A stretch of DNA of 64,000 nt from Herminiimonas sp. (GCF_030655415.1 NZ_JAURVN010000002.1:310001-374000), one strand, 5' to 3'; positions 7,883 through 16,381 are shown, counted from the stretch's first letter. Translations and numbers: made by a program. Notes: generated from the letters alone by a model not told the origin.

Positions 7883-9295
7883 TTAGATAGTCGAGTGGGT
7901 AATCGGAAATGACACCGTAAACGTATTGCCGATGCCATCCGCGTCATCTTCCAGTGTGATGCTTGCATTATGCAAGGTGGCGATTTCATGCACGATCGCG
8001 AGGCCGAGGCCACTGCCTTCTTCATGCGTGCCCAGCAAACGATGGAAGCGTTCGAAGATGCGCTTGCGCTCCTCCACCGGGATGCGCGTGCCGTCATCGC
8101 TAACTACCAGATGCGCACTATCATCCATACGTACATGAACGGTGACGCGCCCACCGGGCGGCGTATAGCGAATCGCGTTATCGACCAGGTTGTTGATCAT
8201 CTCCGTCACACGCGCTGCCTCACCATTCAATAACACCGGCTGTGCTGCCGCATCGAAACCCAAATCAATCTGTTTCTTGTAAGCCAGCGGCACCCATTCT
8301 TGTGCGGTGCGCAAGGCAAGCTGATTCAAATCGAAAGGAGCAAAATTCGCCGCTACATTATTCGGCTCATTGCGTGCCAGAGAAAGCAGTTGCGACACCA
8401 GCCGAGATAAGCGCTCAGCACTCGTATAAAGATGCCCGAGTGCGCGCTTGATTTGCACAGGATCATTCTCACGCAGCGCAAGTTCGATATGTGCTTTCAA
8501 ACCTGCCACCGGCGTGCGGAGTTGATGCGCCGTATCGGCAATGAAGCGTCCCTGAAAACCTAACACGCCATCTACACGTTTCATCAAATCATTAACGGCA
8601 CCCACCAGTGGTTCGACTTCGCCAGGTACGTTATCAGCGGCAATAGGACTTAAATCCAGATGGGAGCGCATGCCGACTTCTTGTTGCAGGTTACGCAAAG
8701 GAGCCAAGCCCTGCGCCACACCGCGCCAAATCAATATGCCTGCAATCAGGATCAATAATACTTGCGGCAAAATCAGCTGAATCAATAAAGCCCGCTCGTG
8801 GCGATCACGCTTGACCTGCGTTTCAGCGATTTGAATCATTACAGGTTCTGCTGGCGGATGCAGCAAAGGCTGCCCGCGAAATAGTGCAACGCGCACAGCT
8901 TGATCACCGAGGACGCCGTCGTAGTATGCCGTTTCCTTACCGCTCTTGATCGCCTTCTGTACCGGCAAAGTCGGATCGCCTGCAATCAGATTACCGTCCA
9001 GGGTGCGTATCGCGTAATAGACCTGATCTTCTTTATCGAGCAAGAGCGTACGCTCTGCATCCGGCGATAGATCGAAGCCCATGCCATCGCTGGTACGCGT
9101 GACATGCAACAGCATTTCACGCGCGATTTCGTTCAGCTCTACGTCATACACATCGTTGGCGACGTGGCGCACGACGAAATAACTGCCGACGATATCGATC
9201 AACAATATCAATGAGAGAGGAACCAGAACCAAGCGTAGCAATCTGCTACGCAAACTTGGATTGCCGGACTTGATCTTAGATTTCGGTACGTTCAT
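7883..9295 (-). CDS. Two-component sensor kinase, TctE/QseC type
   Basis: Membrane histidine kinase of 470 residues. An N-terminal transmembrane helix (about 18-40) is followed by a periplasmic 2CSK_N-type domain of about 120 residues, a second transmembrane helix (LILPQVLLILIAGILIW), and a short HAMP-like linker. The HisKA box has the phospho-acceptor His in FIADTAHQLRTPVAG. The HATPase shows an N box (NNLVDNAIRYTPPGG), an altered G1 box (SDDGTRIPVEER rather than DNGPGI) and an intact G2 box (GSGLGLAIVHEI). The frame is open further upstream, to 9430, but the ATG at 9295 (MNVPKS) is chosen because it overlaps only the last 20 bases of the response regulator gene. The N-terminal domain resembles sensors for organic acids, but the ligand is unknown. 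Confidence 0.9.
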   Translation of the reverse strand: MNVPKSKIKSGNPSLRSRLLRLVLVPLSLILLIDIVGSYFVVRHVANDVYDVELNEIAREMLLHVTRTSDGMGFDLSPDAERTLLLDKEDQVYYAIRTLDGNLIAGDPTLPVQKAIKSGKETAYYDGVLGDQAVRVALFRGQPLLHPPAEPVMIQIAETQVKRDRHERALLIQLILPQVLLILIAGILIWRGVAQGLAPLRNLQQEVGMRSHLDLSPIAADNVPGEVEPLVGAVNDLMKRVDGVLGFQGRFIADTAHQLRTPVAGLKAHIELALRENDPVQIKRALGHLYTSAERLSRLVSQLLSLARNEPNNVAANFAPFDLNQLALRTAQEWVPLAYKKQIDLGFDAAAQPVLLNGEAARVTEMINNLVDNAIRYTPPGGRVTVHVRMDDSAHLVVSDDGTRIPVEERKRIFERFHRLLGTHEEGSGLGLAIVHEIATLHNASITLEDDADGIGNTFTVSFPITHSTI

Positions 9296-9965
9296 TTTCG
9301 CTGGATTTTTCGAGCAGATAGCCCATACCGCGCACGGTACGAATATTGATGTTGTAGGGTTCCAGCTTTTTACGCATGCGATGCACATACACTTCGATCG
9401 CATTGCTGCCGCCATCGTCGCCCCAGCCAAATAGTCGATCGACCATCTGCTCTTTAGTAACGACCTGACCTTGGCGCGACATCAATACTTCAAGAACCGC
9501 AAGTTCACGTACCGATAGTTCAATTGGCACGTCGTTATGAAATAGACGATGGGCTTCCAGATCGAAACGCAAGCTACCGTGCGTCAAACTTTTGCCTGCA
9601 TCGAACTGACCGCGCCGTATCAAGGCGCGCACACGCGCTTCGAATTCCGGCAAATCGAAAGGCTTGGTCATGTAGTCATCCGCACCAAGATCCAGTCCCG
9701 CGACACGATCATCCAAGGTATCGCGTGCAGTAAGGATCAGCACCGGTACACGCGACTTGCGCTCACGCAAGCGACGTAACACAGCAAGCCCATCCATCTT
9801 GGGTAAGGCGATGTCCAGCAGCACCAGCGCATAAGCATCACTACTTAATGCGCGATGCGCATCTTCACCGTTATCAACGTAATCGACTGCATAGCCAGCT
9901 TGACTCAGCGCACGCGTCAGAGCGGCGGCAAGTACAGCATCATCTTCAACAATCAGAATACGCAT
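9276..9965 (-). CDS. OmpR/PhoB-type response regulator, TctD/QseB-like
   Basis: DNA-binding response regulator of 229 residues. Receiver domain 1-115 with DD at 8-9, phospho-acceptor Asp51 in LVLLDIALPKMDG, Thr/Ser and Lys in LTARD and DYMTKPFDLPE. The winged-helix effector domain at about 125-220 contains ELSVRELAVLEVLMSRQGQVVTK-type and YVHRMRKKL motifs. The start at 9965 (MRILIVEDD) fits the family; an ATG five codons upstream (9980) is possible, and neither has a clear ribosome site. The gene overlaps the downstream sensor kinase. It probably regulates its own operon and may act on the TerC gene via the direct repeats beyond the kinase gene (inference). Confidence 0.92.
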   Translation of the reverse strand: MRILIVEDDAVLAAALTRALSQAGYAVDYVDNGEDAHRALSSDAYALVLLDIALPKMDGLAVLRRLRERKSRVPVLILTARDTLDDRVAGLDLGADDYMTKPFDLPEFEARVRALIRRGQFDAGKSLTHGSLRFDLEAHRLFHNDVPIELSVRELAVLEVLMSRQGQVVTKEQMVDRLFGWGDDGGSNAIEVYVHRMRKKLEPYNINIRTVRGMGYLLEKSSENERTEI

Positions 9966-10207
9966 AGCAAAATTATCCATTCAGGAGCGCAGATCTTTTC
10001 ACGCTTGTCTCGTTATAGTTATATAGCTGCAGCAAACCTCACCGTGCAATTTATTGTTCGCTTAAAACAAATAAGCTTATGTATTTTTGTTTGCACGACA
10101 GCATAAGCACAGCAAAGCTGGATGTCTACAGAATCGCCCAGATGAAACAAAGTGTAACAACACAAATTTTCGTCAACCACATCTTTGGGCTGGCGTTAAA
10201 GGTAGTA

Positions 10208-10225
10208 CGGATTACGAACAATCCG
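10208..10225. promoter_or_regulatory. Inverted repeat in the promoter region of the Ala/Lys-rich protein gene
   Basis: CGGATT-ACGAAC-AATCCG is a perfect 6-bp inverted repeat 34 bp upstream of the start at 10259. A TATACA hexamer (from about 10232) lies just downstream as a possible -10. The site could be an operator between the divergently transcribed response regulator and the small exported protein; the rest of 9966-10207 shows no gene. Confidence 0.25.
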
Positions 10226-10258
10226 CACTTTTATACACTTTAGAGAGAGAGCACAACA

Positions 10259-10549
10259 ATGAACAAATTAATCGCTACCCTGGTTGCTGGTCTGTTTGCC
10301 TCCGTCGCTTTTGCACAAGCGCCTGCTCCAGCCACAAGCCCTGCACCTGCCACTGTAAAAGCTGAAGCAAAGGCTGAGAAATCAGTCGCTAAAGCAGAAA
10401 AATCAGAAGCTAAAGTAGATGCAAAAGCTGATGCAGCAGTAAGCAAGGAACACGCTAAAGCTGAACATAAAAAAGCAAAAGCACACGCTAAAACTACAGA
10501 GAAAAAAGCAGAAGCTGCTGCTGATGTAAAAGCATCGACTGCAAAATAA
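10259..10549 (+). CDS. Small exported Ala/Lys-rich protein
   Basis: Ninety-six residues: a clear signal peptide (MNKLIATLVAGLFASVAFAQ, cleavage likely after AFA) followed by a mature part of about 75 residues made almost wholly of Ala, Lys, Glu and a few Pro, Val, Asp and His. It is low in complexity, with repeats of the AKAEKS and EAKADA kind, suggesting an extended or single-helix periplasmic protein. The strong purine-rich ribosome site GAGAGAGAG stands before the ATG. Similar Ala/Lys-rich exported proteins are common in Oxalobacteraceae, but I know no established function. It is divergent from the TctD/E-like system, so it may belong to that regulon. Confidence 0.8.
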   Translation: MNKLIATLVAGLFASVAFAQAPAPATSPAPATVKAEAKAEKSVAKAEKSEAKVDAKADAAVSKEHAKAEHKKAKAHAKTTEKKAEAAADVKASTAK

Positions 10550-10561
10550 TCTGATTTAATC

Positions 10562-10587
10562 GACAGGCTAGTCCTGTCTTTCTATTG
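10562..10587 (+). terminator. Probable terminator after the Ala/Lys-rich gene
   Basis: Six-bp stem GACAGG-CTAGT-CCTGTC (10562-10578) followed by TTTCTATT. The T-run is interrupted, so this is a weak or moderate intrinsic terminator. A second GC-rich hairpin (CGCCCG...CGGGCG, about 10625-10654) follows and may act for both strands. Confidence 0.45.
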
Positions 10588-10702
10588 GTCGCTGTTTAAT
10601 GTTTGATTGAACGGCGACTGTTTCGCCCGTCACCCTTAACTGGATGGCGGGCGTTTGTATTTATCGTGACAAAAGCGGAATGCACGCGCTGTTTCAAGCA
10701 CG

Positions 10703-12127
10703 TTATGAAGTCGTCACATTCTTTGCATGCGAAAACGCTCGCACCATTTCAGCAAAAGCAGCACTCTTTTCTTCATCGCCTGGCACTCGCAAAACATAAG
10801 ATGGATGGTAGGTCGCAATGATGCGTTGCGCGCCGTGTGATATTTCCTGCCCGAACATGTGCGTCAAATTGACTTTGGATGTTTTCAATAATGCTTTCAA
10901 CGCGGTGCTGCCGAGTGCCACAATAATATCGGGCTGCACCAGATCTATTTCATGCTCTAGCCAAAACATGCATGCATCGATTTCCAGTTGCGCTGGCGTC
11001 TTGTGCAAGCGTCGTTTGCCACGCGGTTCCCATTTGAAATGCTTGACCGCATTGGTGATGTAAAGGCTGTCGCGATCCAGACCTGCTGCCCGCAATGCGC
11101 GATCCAGCAATTGTCCTGCTGGCCCAACGAAAGGCTTGCCTGCAATATCTTCCTGATCACCTGGCTGTTCACCGACCAACATGACGCGCGCCTGCTGCGG
11201 ACCAATTCCTTCAACCACTTGCGTCGCATGACGCCACAAATCGCAACGTCGGCATTGATCCAGTGATGTGGGTAACGCTCTTTCCGGCTGTGCGGCCTCC
11301 GCAGTGACATGGACCGTTGTCCCCACGCGTTCACCCACCGCAGCGGTTTGCGCTATACGTTGTGCGCCTGCCGCCGCGTGACTGATTAAACCGGGGATCA
11401 ACTTACCTTCCGGCATATTTTTCCAATAGCGCACCGGCATATGCATTTCCATTGCACTGACGTTCAATCGAGCCGGATTGAATGTGCTGCGGTAATAGGC
11501 TAGCCACAATCGTTCGCCTTCATCATCTACTTCCAGCGGACCAGTCGCAGAAGGCGGACCTTGCAGTAGCGTTGACCCATCCCATACTGCAGTCGCCTCG
11601 GGCGTCGCAATCAACCAGCTCGCGTAACCCATGCGCTTTGCAAAATGTCTGGATACACGCGGCAATACATCATGCAAAGGTTCGAACCAGGCTACGAATT
11701 GCGGCGCACCCAGTTCAGCTGCACGTTCGCGAAAACGCAAAAAAGCATTCATCTTGTGCACTTCGCGCCTAACGGTTTTGACCATTGCATGCAATCGTTG
11801 CCCATCTTCATCCGCCGGCGATATCACCGTGCGATCGCCTCCCTGCCAGCGCCATACAACGCGATAAAGAAACGACCAGCGATCATCTGCGCGATAGCAT
11901 GCCGCCAGCTCGAGCATATTCAACAATTCTTTCGATACATGCATGGCTGGAACGGAACGATCGCGATTCTTGATTGGCTGTTCACCGCCAAACAAATCTC
12001 CGTCATTTGATTGTGCCTGCCACTGCACCTCATGCGGCGGCGTACCATCAGCGAGCAGCAAGCGCGTAATCTGCCGCCACTCTTCAAAAGATTGTGCCGT
12101 CACAACACTTGTGTCGATGACGCTCAT
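10703..12127 (-). CDS. DUF4130-UdgX fusion: uracil-DNA glycosylase superfamily protein
   Basis: A 474-residue fusion. The first ~230 residues match the DUF4130 domain known to travel with a radical SAM protein (TIGR03915-type). After a linker, residues ~265-474 form a family 4/UdgX-type uracil-DNA glycosylase domain: CRRCDLW (iron-sulfur ligands), the active-site loop GEQPGDQED, VGPAG, TNAVKHFKW, and HPSYVLR at the end. The insert RGKRRLHKTP, with His at about 375, is the hallmark of UdgX, in which that His bonds covalently to the abasic site after uracil removal (M. smegmatis UdgX). The family 4 Cys after NVVK is replaced by His (KHF), as I recall for UdgX. The gene overlaps the radical SAM gene by four bases, under a LexA box. 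The role of DUF4130 is unknown. Confidence 0.92.
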   Translation of the reverse strand: MSVIDTSVVTAQSFEEWRQITRLLLADGTPPHEVQWQAQSNDGDLFGGEQPIKNRDRSVPAMHVSKELLNMLELAACYRADDRWSFLYRVVWRWQGGDRTVISPADEDGQRLHAMVKTVRREVHKMNAFLRFRERAAELGAPQFVAWFEPLHDVLPRVSRHFAKRMGYASWLIATPEATAVWDGSTLLQGPPSATGPLEVDDEGERLWLAYYRSTFNPARLNVSAMEMHMPVRYWKNMPEGKLIPGLISHAAAGAQRIAQTAAVGERVGTTVHVTAEAAQPERALPTSLDQCRRCDLWRHATQVVEGIGPQQARVMLVGEQPGDQEDIAGKPFVGPAGQLLDRALRAAGLDRDSLYITNAVKHFKWEPRGKRRLHKTPAQLEIDACMFWLEHEIDLVQPDIIVALGSTALKALLKTSKVNLTHMFGQEISHGAQRIIATYHPSYVLRVPGDEEKSAAFAEMVRAFSHAKNVTTS

Positions 12128-13359
12128 GCGCCCTCCTGCAATGCAGGAAACAGCGTCATTTGTTCGGGTTGTTCCGCCATTGCACGCCGCAGTATTTCCG
12201 ATGATGTCGTGTCGTTCAGAGGACGGTAATCGGCTGTCACGATGAAAGGTTTAAGTTTGTCCATGCTGCAACGCAAACGAGTGAGATCAACGTAGCGAAT
12301 TTTGCGTGAGCGACGCAATTGGACGATGCGATGCGTATTACGTAATCCGATTCCTGGCACGCGCGCAATCATGCTGGCATCAGCCGTATTCAGGTCTAGC
12401 GGAAAATGCTCGCGATGCGCCAGCGCCCATGCCAGCTTGGGATCAATATCAAGCGCAAGATTACCTGTTCCTGGCAACAATTCCTTGGCTTGAAAACCAT
12501 AACTGCGCACCAGAAAATCTGCCTGATACAAACGATGTTCGCGCATCATCGGTGGCGGTTTGGCAGGCATGCCTTTTGGGCTTTGAGGAATGGGGCTGAA
12601 CGCCGAGTAATACACGCGCTTCAATTTATACGAGCTGTATAAAGTTTCGGCAGTAGCGAGAATCGTGCTGTCATCGGTCTGGTCGGCACCGACAATCATC
12701 TGGGTACTTTGCCCGGCGGGCGCAAATTTTGGCGCGCGTGGCTCTTCCGCCTTTTCATCTATCTTGCGACGAATCGACGCCATTGCCAGCTTGATCGTAT
12801 GCATTTTCTTTTCCGGTGCAAGCCGTTCAACGCTAGCTACCGTCGGCAACTCGATATTCACGCTCAGCCGATCCGCATATCGTCCGGCCTCTTCTATCAG
12901 TTTTGGATCTGCATCAGGAATGGTTTTAAGATGAATATATCCGCGAAACTGATGATCGAGTCGCAGGCTGCGGGCGATCGCGACCAGTTGCTCCATCGTG
13001 TAATCCGGCGACTGGATAATGCCGGAACTGAGAAACAAGCCGTCAATATAATTGCGCAGATAAAAATCCGCAGTGAGCTTCACCACTTCCTGTACCGTGA
13101 AACGCGCACGCGGCACATTGCTGCTGCGTCGATTGACGCAATATTGGCAGTCGTACACGCAAAAATTGGTGAGCAATATTTTGAGGAGCGAAATACATCG
13201 TCCATCCGGCGTGTAACTGTGACAAATCCCCACGCCGGTCGTCGCCCCCAAACCGCCCTTGCCAAGAGATGATCTTTTGGGCGCGCCACTGCTGGCACAT
13301 GACGCATCATATTTGGCTGCGTCAGCGAGAATTTCGAGTTTGTCGTGGATATCCATCAT
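12124..13359 (-). CDS. Putative DNA modification/repair radical SAM protein
   Basis: Radical SAM enzyme of 411 residues (TIGR03916-like, the usual partner of the DUF4130/UdgX protein). The 4Fe-4S/SAM motif is CxxxCxxC in NFCVYDCQYCVNRR (Cys67, Cys71, Cys74). The barrel continues with FLSSGI, GYIHLKTIP and SVNIELPT. The C-terminal part has a helix-hairpin-helix DNA-binding motif (LNTADASMIARVPGIGLRN). Its reaction is not established; the HhH and the glycosylase partner point to acting on damaged DNA or a DNA-bound adduct (inference). The frame is open to 13419, but the ATG pair at 13356-13359 is preferred because the longer version would put the LexA box inside the gene. It overlaps the next gene by ATGA-type coupling. 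Confidence 0.92.
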   Translation of the reverse strand: MMDIHDKLEILADAAKYDASCASSGAPKRSSLGKGGLGATTGVGICHSYTPDGRCISLLKILLTNFCVYDCQYCVNRRSSNVPRARFTVQEVVKLTADFYLRNYIDGLFLSSGIIQSPDYTMEQLVAIARSLRLDHQFRGYIHLKTIPDADPKLIEEAGRYADRLSVNIELPTVASVERLAPEKKMHTIKLAMASIRRKIDEKAEEPRAPKFAPAGQSTQMIVGADQTDDSTILATAETLYSSYKLKRVYYSAFSPIPQSPKGMPAKPPPMMREHRLYQADFLVRSYGFQAKELLPGTGNLALDIDPKLAWALAHREHFPLDLNTADASMIARVPGIGLRNTHRIVQLRRSRKIRYVDLTRLRCSMDKLKPFIVTADYRPLNDTTSSEILRRAMAEQPEQMTLFPALQEGA

Positions 13360-13368
13360 TATCACCAA

Positions 13369-13388
13369 TACTGTATATAAACACAGTA
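13369..13388. promoter_or_regulatory. LexA (SOS) box before the radical SAM/UdgX operon
   Basis: TACTGTATATAAACACAGTA matches 18 of 20 positions of the E. coli-type SOS box, including both CTG/CAG half-sites with 10 bp between. It lies 9 bp upstream of the start of the radical SAM gene, where LexA would block transcription or early elongation. It is 170 bp from the divergent glycosidase gene, so control of that gene is less likely. Confidence 0.85.
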
Positions 13389-13558
13389 TATCGATATCCT
13401 GCAGCGTTTGCTTATGCATACGAAGAGAAATTCATCTCATAATGCTGATGCGTCTGTGCATGATGATGGACCGATTATTATTGAGTGACTTATAAAATGC
13501 ACTTGTGTAAACATTTGAATTTCCGGCAACTTTTTGGCCTGCAGCATATCGAAATTAA

Positions 13559-15106
13559 ATGATCATTTATCAGGTTTATCCCCGCAGCTTCAACGACTCG
13601 AACAATGACGGCATCGGCGATCTGGCCGGTATCGAACAGAAACTTGCCTATATCAAAAGTCTGGGAGTCGACGCAATCTGGATCAGTCCATTCTTTCAGT
13701 CGCCTATGGTCGACTTTGGCTATGACGTGTCCGACTATCGTGCGATTGATCCAATATTCGGCACGATGGAAGATTTTCAAAGTCTGCTGAAACGAGCGAA
13801 GGCGATGGGTATCGGCATCATTGTGGATATGGTAATTTCGCACACGTCCGACCAGCATCAATGGTTCAAGGACAGCCGAGTTGGCAAGAACGGTCGCTCA
13901 AACTGGTATCTGTGGGCAAACCCGCAAGCAGATGGCAGCCCGCCAAACAACTGGGTTTCCGTATTCGGCGGCACTGCCTGGCGCTGGGATGCAGAACGGC
14001 GCCAATATTATTTCCATTCGTTTTTTTCCAGCCAGCCAGATCTAAACATGCACAACGCAGAGGTGCAGGAACAGATTCTGTCGGAGATGAAATTCTGGCT
14101 CGATATGGGCGTAGCAGGATTTCGTTTCGACGCCTGCAATCATATTTTTCAGGATCTGCAACTGCGCAACAATCCACCGCGGGAAGACGTCAGCGCGGCA
14201 TTGCACCCTTACGGTTTTCAAGTGCATGTCTACGATCAAGGGCAGCCCGAGATGCTGCCCTTCCTGGCAAAAGTACGTGTCCTGCTCGACCAGTACCGTG
14301 CATTCAGCCTAGCAGAAGTCGGCGGCGTCGATCCAATCAAGTTGATGGGGCAGTACACACAAAAAGGCCGCCTGCACTCGGCGTACAGTTTTGCATTGAT
14401 GCAGGCAGACAGTAGCGCGCAACGTGTGCGTGATGTGATTACGGAACTTGAACACAATATTTCAGACGATGGCACGGCTTGCTACGCATTGAGCAATCAC
14501 GACAAGCCACGCGTCGTATCCCGTTGGGCGAATGGTCGTGATCGCACCCAGACCGCAAAGGAAATGTTGGCGCTACTGTTTGCCATGCGCGGCGACATTT
14601 GCATGTACCAAGGCGAAGAATTGGGCCTGCCACAAGCGGATGTCCCCTACGAACGCATACAGGATCCCTTCGGCAAATCGTTCTGGCCCAAGTTCAAGGG
14701 CCGCGACGGCTGCCGCACACCCATGCCGTGGAACAGCAAGCTGCATGGCGGCTTCAGCCGTGTCGAACCCTGGTTGCCAGTCGGTGACGAACACCGCGCC
14801 CTCAACATCCAAAAACAGGAAGCCGATCCAAAATCCGTGTTGAATTTTTATCGCGAAATTATCACCATTCGCAAGATCAGTCCGGCACTGATGAAAGGGA
14901 CGATCGAGCTGATCGACGCACCGCATGGCGTACTCGCCTTCATGCGTCGCTGCGAAGAACAAGAGCTGCTGTGCCTCTTCAACATGGACGTGGTGGAAAA
15001 GCATGTGAACGCCTTGCCGCTGACTGACTTCATGTTCGGCCAAAATGCAATGGTCGATCATCACACTGCAGTATTGGGTGTAAATGGATTCTGTTTTCTC
15101 AGTTGA
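13559..15106 (+). CDS. GH13 alpha-glucosidase / alpha-amylase family protein
   Basis: Cytoplasmic glycoside hydrolase family 13 enzyme of 515 residues, related to oligo-1,6-glucosidase and alpha-glucosidase. It shows YQVYPRSFNDSNNDGIGDL at the start, DMVISHTSDQH (region I), nucleophile Asp at about 190 in GFRFDACNH, acid/base Glu at about 253 in LAEVGG, and the NHD of region IV at about 313 (SNHDKPR). A short C-terminal beta domain follows. The protein starts about ten residues later than usual (the WW.GA..Y segment is missing); an in-frame stop directly precedes the ATG, so the short start is genuine, and no strong ribosome site is visible. It stands alone, with no transporter or regulator, so a role in glycogen or maltodextrin use is only inferred. 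Confidence 0.92.
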   Translation: MIIYQVYPRSFNDSNNDGIGDLAGIEQKLAYIKSLGVDAIWISPFFQSPMVDFGYDVSDYRAIDPIFGTMEDFQSLLKRAKAMGIGIIVDMVISHTSDQHQWFKDSRVGKNGRSNWYLWANPQADGSPPNNWVSVFGGTAWRWDAERRQYYFHSFFSSQPDLNMHNAEVQEQILSEMKFWLDMGVAGFRFDACNHIFQDLQLRNNPPREDVSAALHPYGFQVHVYDQGQPEMLPFLAKVRVLLDQYRAFSLAEVGGVDPIKLMGQYTQKGRLHSAYSFALMQADSSAQRVRDVITELEHNISDDGTACYALSNHDKPRVVSRWANGRDRTQTAKEMLALLFAMRGDICMYQGEELGLPQADVPYERIQDPFGKSFWPKFKGRDGCRTPMPWNSKLHGGFSRVEPWLPVGDEHRALNIQKQEADPKSVLNFYREIITIRKISPALMKGTIELIDAPHGVLAFMRRCEEQELLCLFNMDVVEKHVNALPLTDFMFGQNAMVDHHTAVLGVNGFCFLS

Positions 15107-15120
15107 TTGAATTCATTTGC

Positions 15121-15172
15121 AAAAAAAAGCATCGACGCATAGCCAAGCCTCGCGTCGATGCAACCGATTTTT
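15121..15172. terminator. Bidirectional terminator between glycosidase and lipoprotein genes
   Basis: Perfect 10-bp stem GCATCGACGC (15129-15138) with GCGTCGATGC (15152-15161) and a 13-nt loop. Eight A precede it (T8 on the minus strand) and a GATTTTTTC tract follows on the plus strand. It sits between two convergent genes and can serve both. Confidence 0.9.
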
Positions 15173-15179
15173 TCAGAAA

Positions 15180-15746
15180 TTATTTGGCTTTGACCGCATT
15201 CTGGAAATCTGCATCGCCAAACAGACGCGAAAGTAATTTTTTATAAAGGCTGGCGTATTGCATCAAGGCCGTTGGAATCGCTTCTGCACCCAAGAATACG
15301 GATGGCCATTCAGCGTACTCTTCTAACTCCTTTTCATACGCCACCTGGTTATCGCGGTTGACAGTAAATTTTGCTGCCAATGTACCTTTGCCAGTGCCTA
15401 TCGGTGCTTCCAGCTCACTTTTGGTCAACTGACCGTTAATCACAATCGTGGAAGCAGGGTCAAACTTCCCGGCACTTACCAACTCCTGTTTAAGCGCATC
15501 TTTCAAAAATAAAGCGAAAGAATTATTCGGCGGGACTACTGTGCTGCCGCGTGCACTCGAAGTTTGATCCATGCTTACGGGCTTGCCAGCCGCCAAGGCA
15601 AACGTTCCGACATTTGCCGGCGCCATTTTGGACGCTTTCAATGTTTCGAGATTTTCTATTGAAGGCTGATAGGTAAGGGGCATTTGCATGCATCCCGTCA
15701 ACATGGATGTAAGCAACGCGATAGAAACTAGTAAAAATTTTTGCAT
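15180..15746 (-). CDS. Lipoprotein of unknown function
   Basis: A 188-residue protein with a lipoprotein signal (LLTSMLTGCMQ, lipid Cys at 19) and a mature domain of about 165 residues. It contains the segments VGTFALAAGKPVSMDQ, PPNNSFALFLKDALKQEL and VINGQLTKSELE, a pattern often seen in small outer-membrane lipoproteins that bind other envelope proteins. I do not recognise a named family. It lies 11 bp after another lipoprotein gene, and the two share the exact motif AGKPVSMD, which suggests they work together. A strong terminator follows. Confidence 0.8.
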   Translation of the reverse strand: MQKFLLVSIALLTSMLTGCMQMPLTYQPSIENLETLKASKMAPANVGTFALAAGKPVSMDQTSSARGSTVVPPNNSFALFLKDALKQELVSAGKFDPASTIVINGQLTKSELEAPIGTGKGTLAAKFTVNRDNQVAYEKELEEYAEWPSVFLGAEAIPTALMQYASLYKKLLSRLFGDADFQNAVKAK

Positions 15747-15757
15747 GATGGTTCCGA

Positions 15758-16381
15758 TTATTTGAATGTAGCGTCAGTGGCAATATCGTTCACGCCATTC
15801 GTCACAATTTGGCGCAGCATGGTAGTTACTGCTTCGTCCATGGAAACAGGTTTACCCGCATTGGCCGGCACCTTGGCATTGCCCAGTGTTGTATGGATCG
15901 CATGACGCACGACTTTAGATATCTTTGGCGTGTTGCTGTCGGCTATGTAAACGACAGTACAGACATACCCGTCGGTTACCGATGATCCCGCCAGGCCGAA
16001 TGTCAATCCGGTCACGAAGCCCTGACTTGCCGCATCGTCGGTCATCACCACGTTGTTCACAACGATACTTAACACTGTTCCATTTGCGACTGGTGTCGGG
16101 CTGACATCGGAGAACAATCCAGTGCTTTTCACAATATCGGTTACCTGAGATTTCAACTGGTTAGTCGCAACAGGATTCGATCCACTTTTTGTCTGAAACT
16201 CAAAAAGAAGTTGAACCGGCTTTGGCTCCGCAACTTTTTTCAGCTTTTCAGCAGGCACATCTTTGAGTGCAGTATCCACATAATGGGTTGCGCAGCCTGT
16301 CAGCATGAAAATACTTGTTGCACACACCAAGAATGACCGACGTGCATAGTTTGAAAACATAGTTTTTGTTGATTGACGCAT
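15758..16381 (-). CDS. Lipoprotein of unknown function, first of a pair
   Basis: A 207-residue protein with a long n-region and a lipoprotein signal ending in FMLTGCATHY. The mature part has a VQLLFEFQTKSGSN strand, a Thr/Val-rich region (NGTVLSIVVNNVVMTDDAASQ), a Gly-rich segment (GFVTGLTFGLAGSSVTDGY) and AGKPVSMDEAVTTMLRQ near the end. It resembles the stress-lipoprotein group with an ABC/YajG-like fold, but this is not certain. It is upstream of, and probably cotranscribed with, the second lipoprotein gene, with which it shares the AGKPVSMD motif. Shorter starts, such as the Met at residue 8, are possible. Confidence 0.78.
   Translation of the reverse strand: MRQSTKTMFSNYARRSFLVCATSIFMLTGCATHYVDTALKDVPAEKLKKVAEPKPVQLLFEFQTKSGSNPVATNQLKSQVTDIVKSTGLFSDVSPTPVANGTVLSIVVNNVVMTDDAASQGFVTGLTFGLAGSSVTDGYVCTVVYIADSNTPKISKVVRHAIHTTLGNAKVPANAGKPVSMDEAVTTMLRQIVTNGVNDIATDATFK

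Noticed and set aside
13490..13861. 123-residue minus-strand frame at the start of the GH13 gene
   Set aside because: Antisense to a conserved amylase-family N-terminus; no family pattern.
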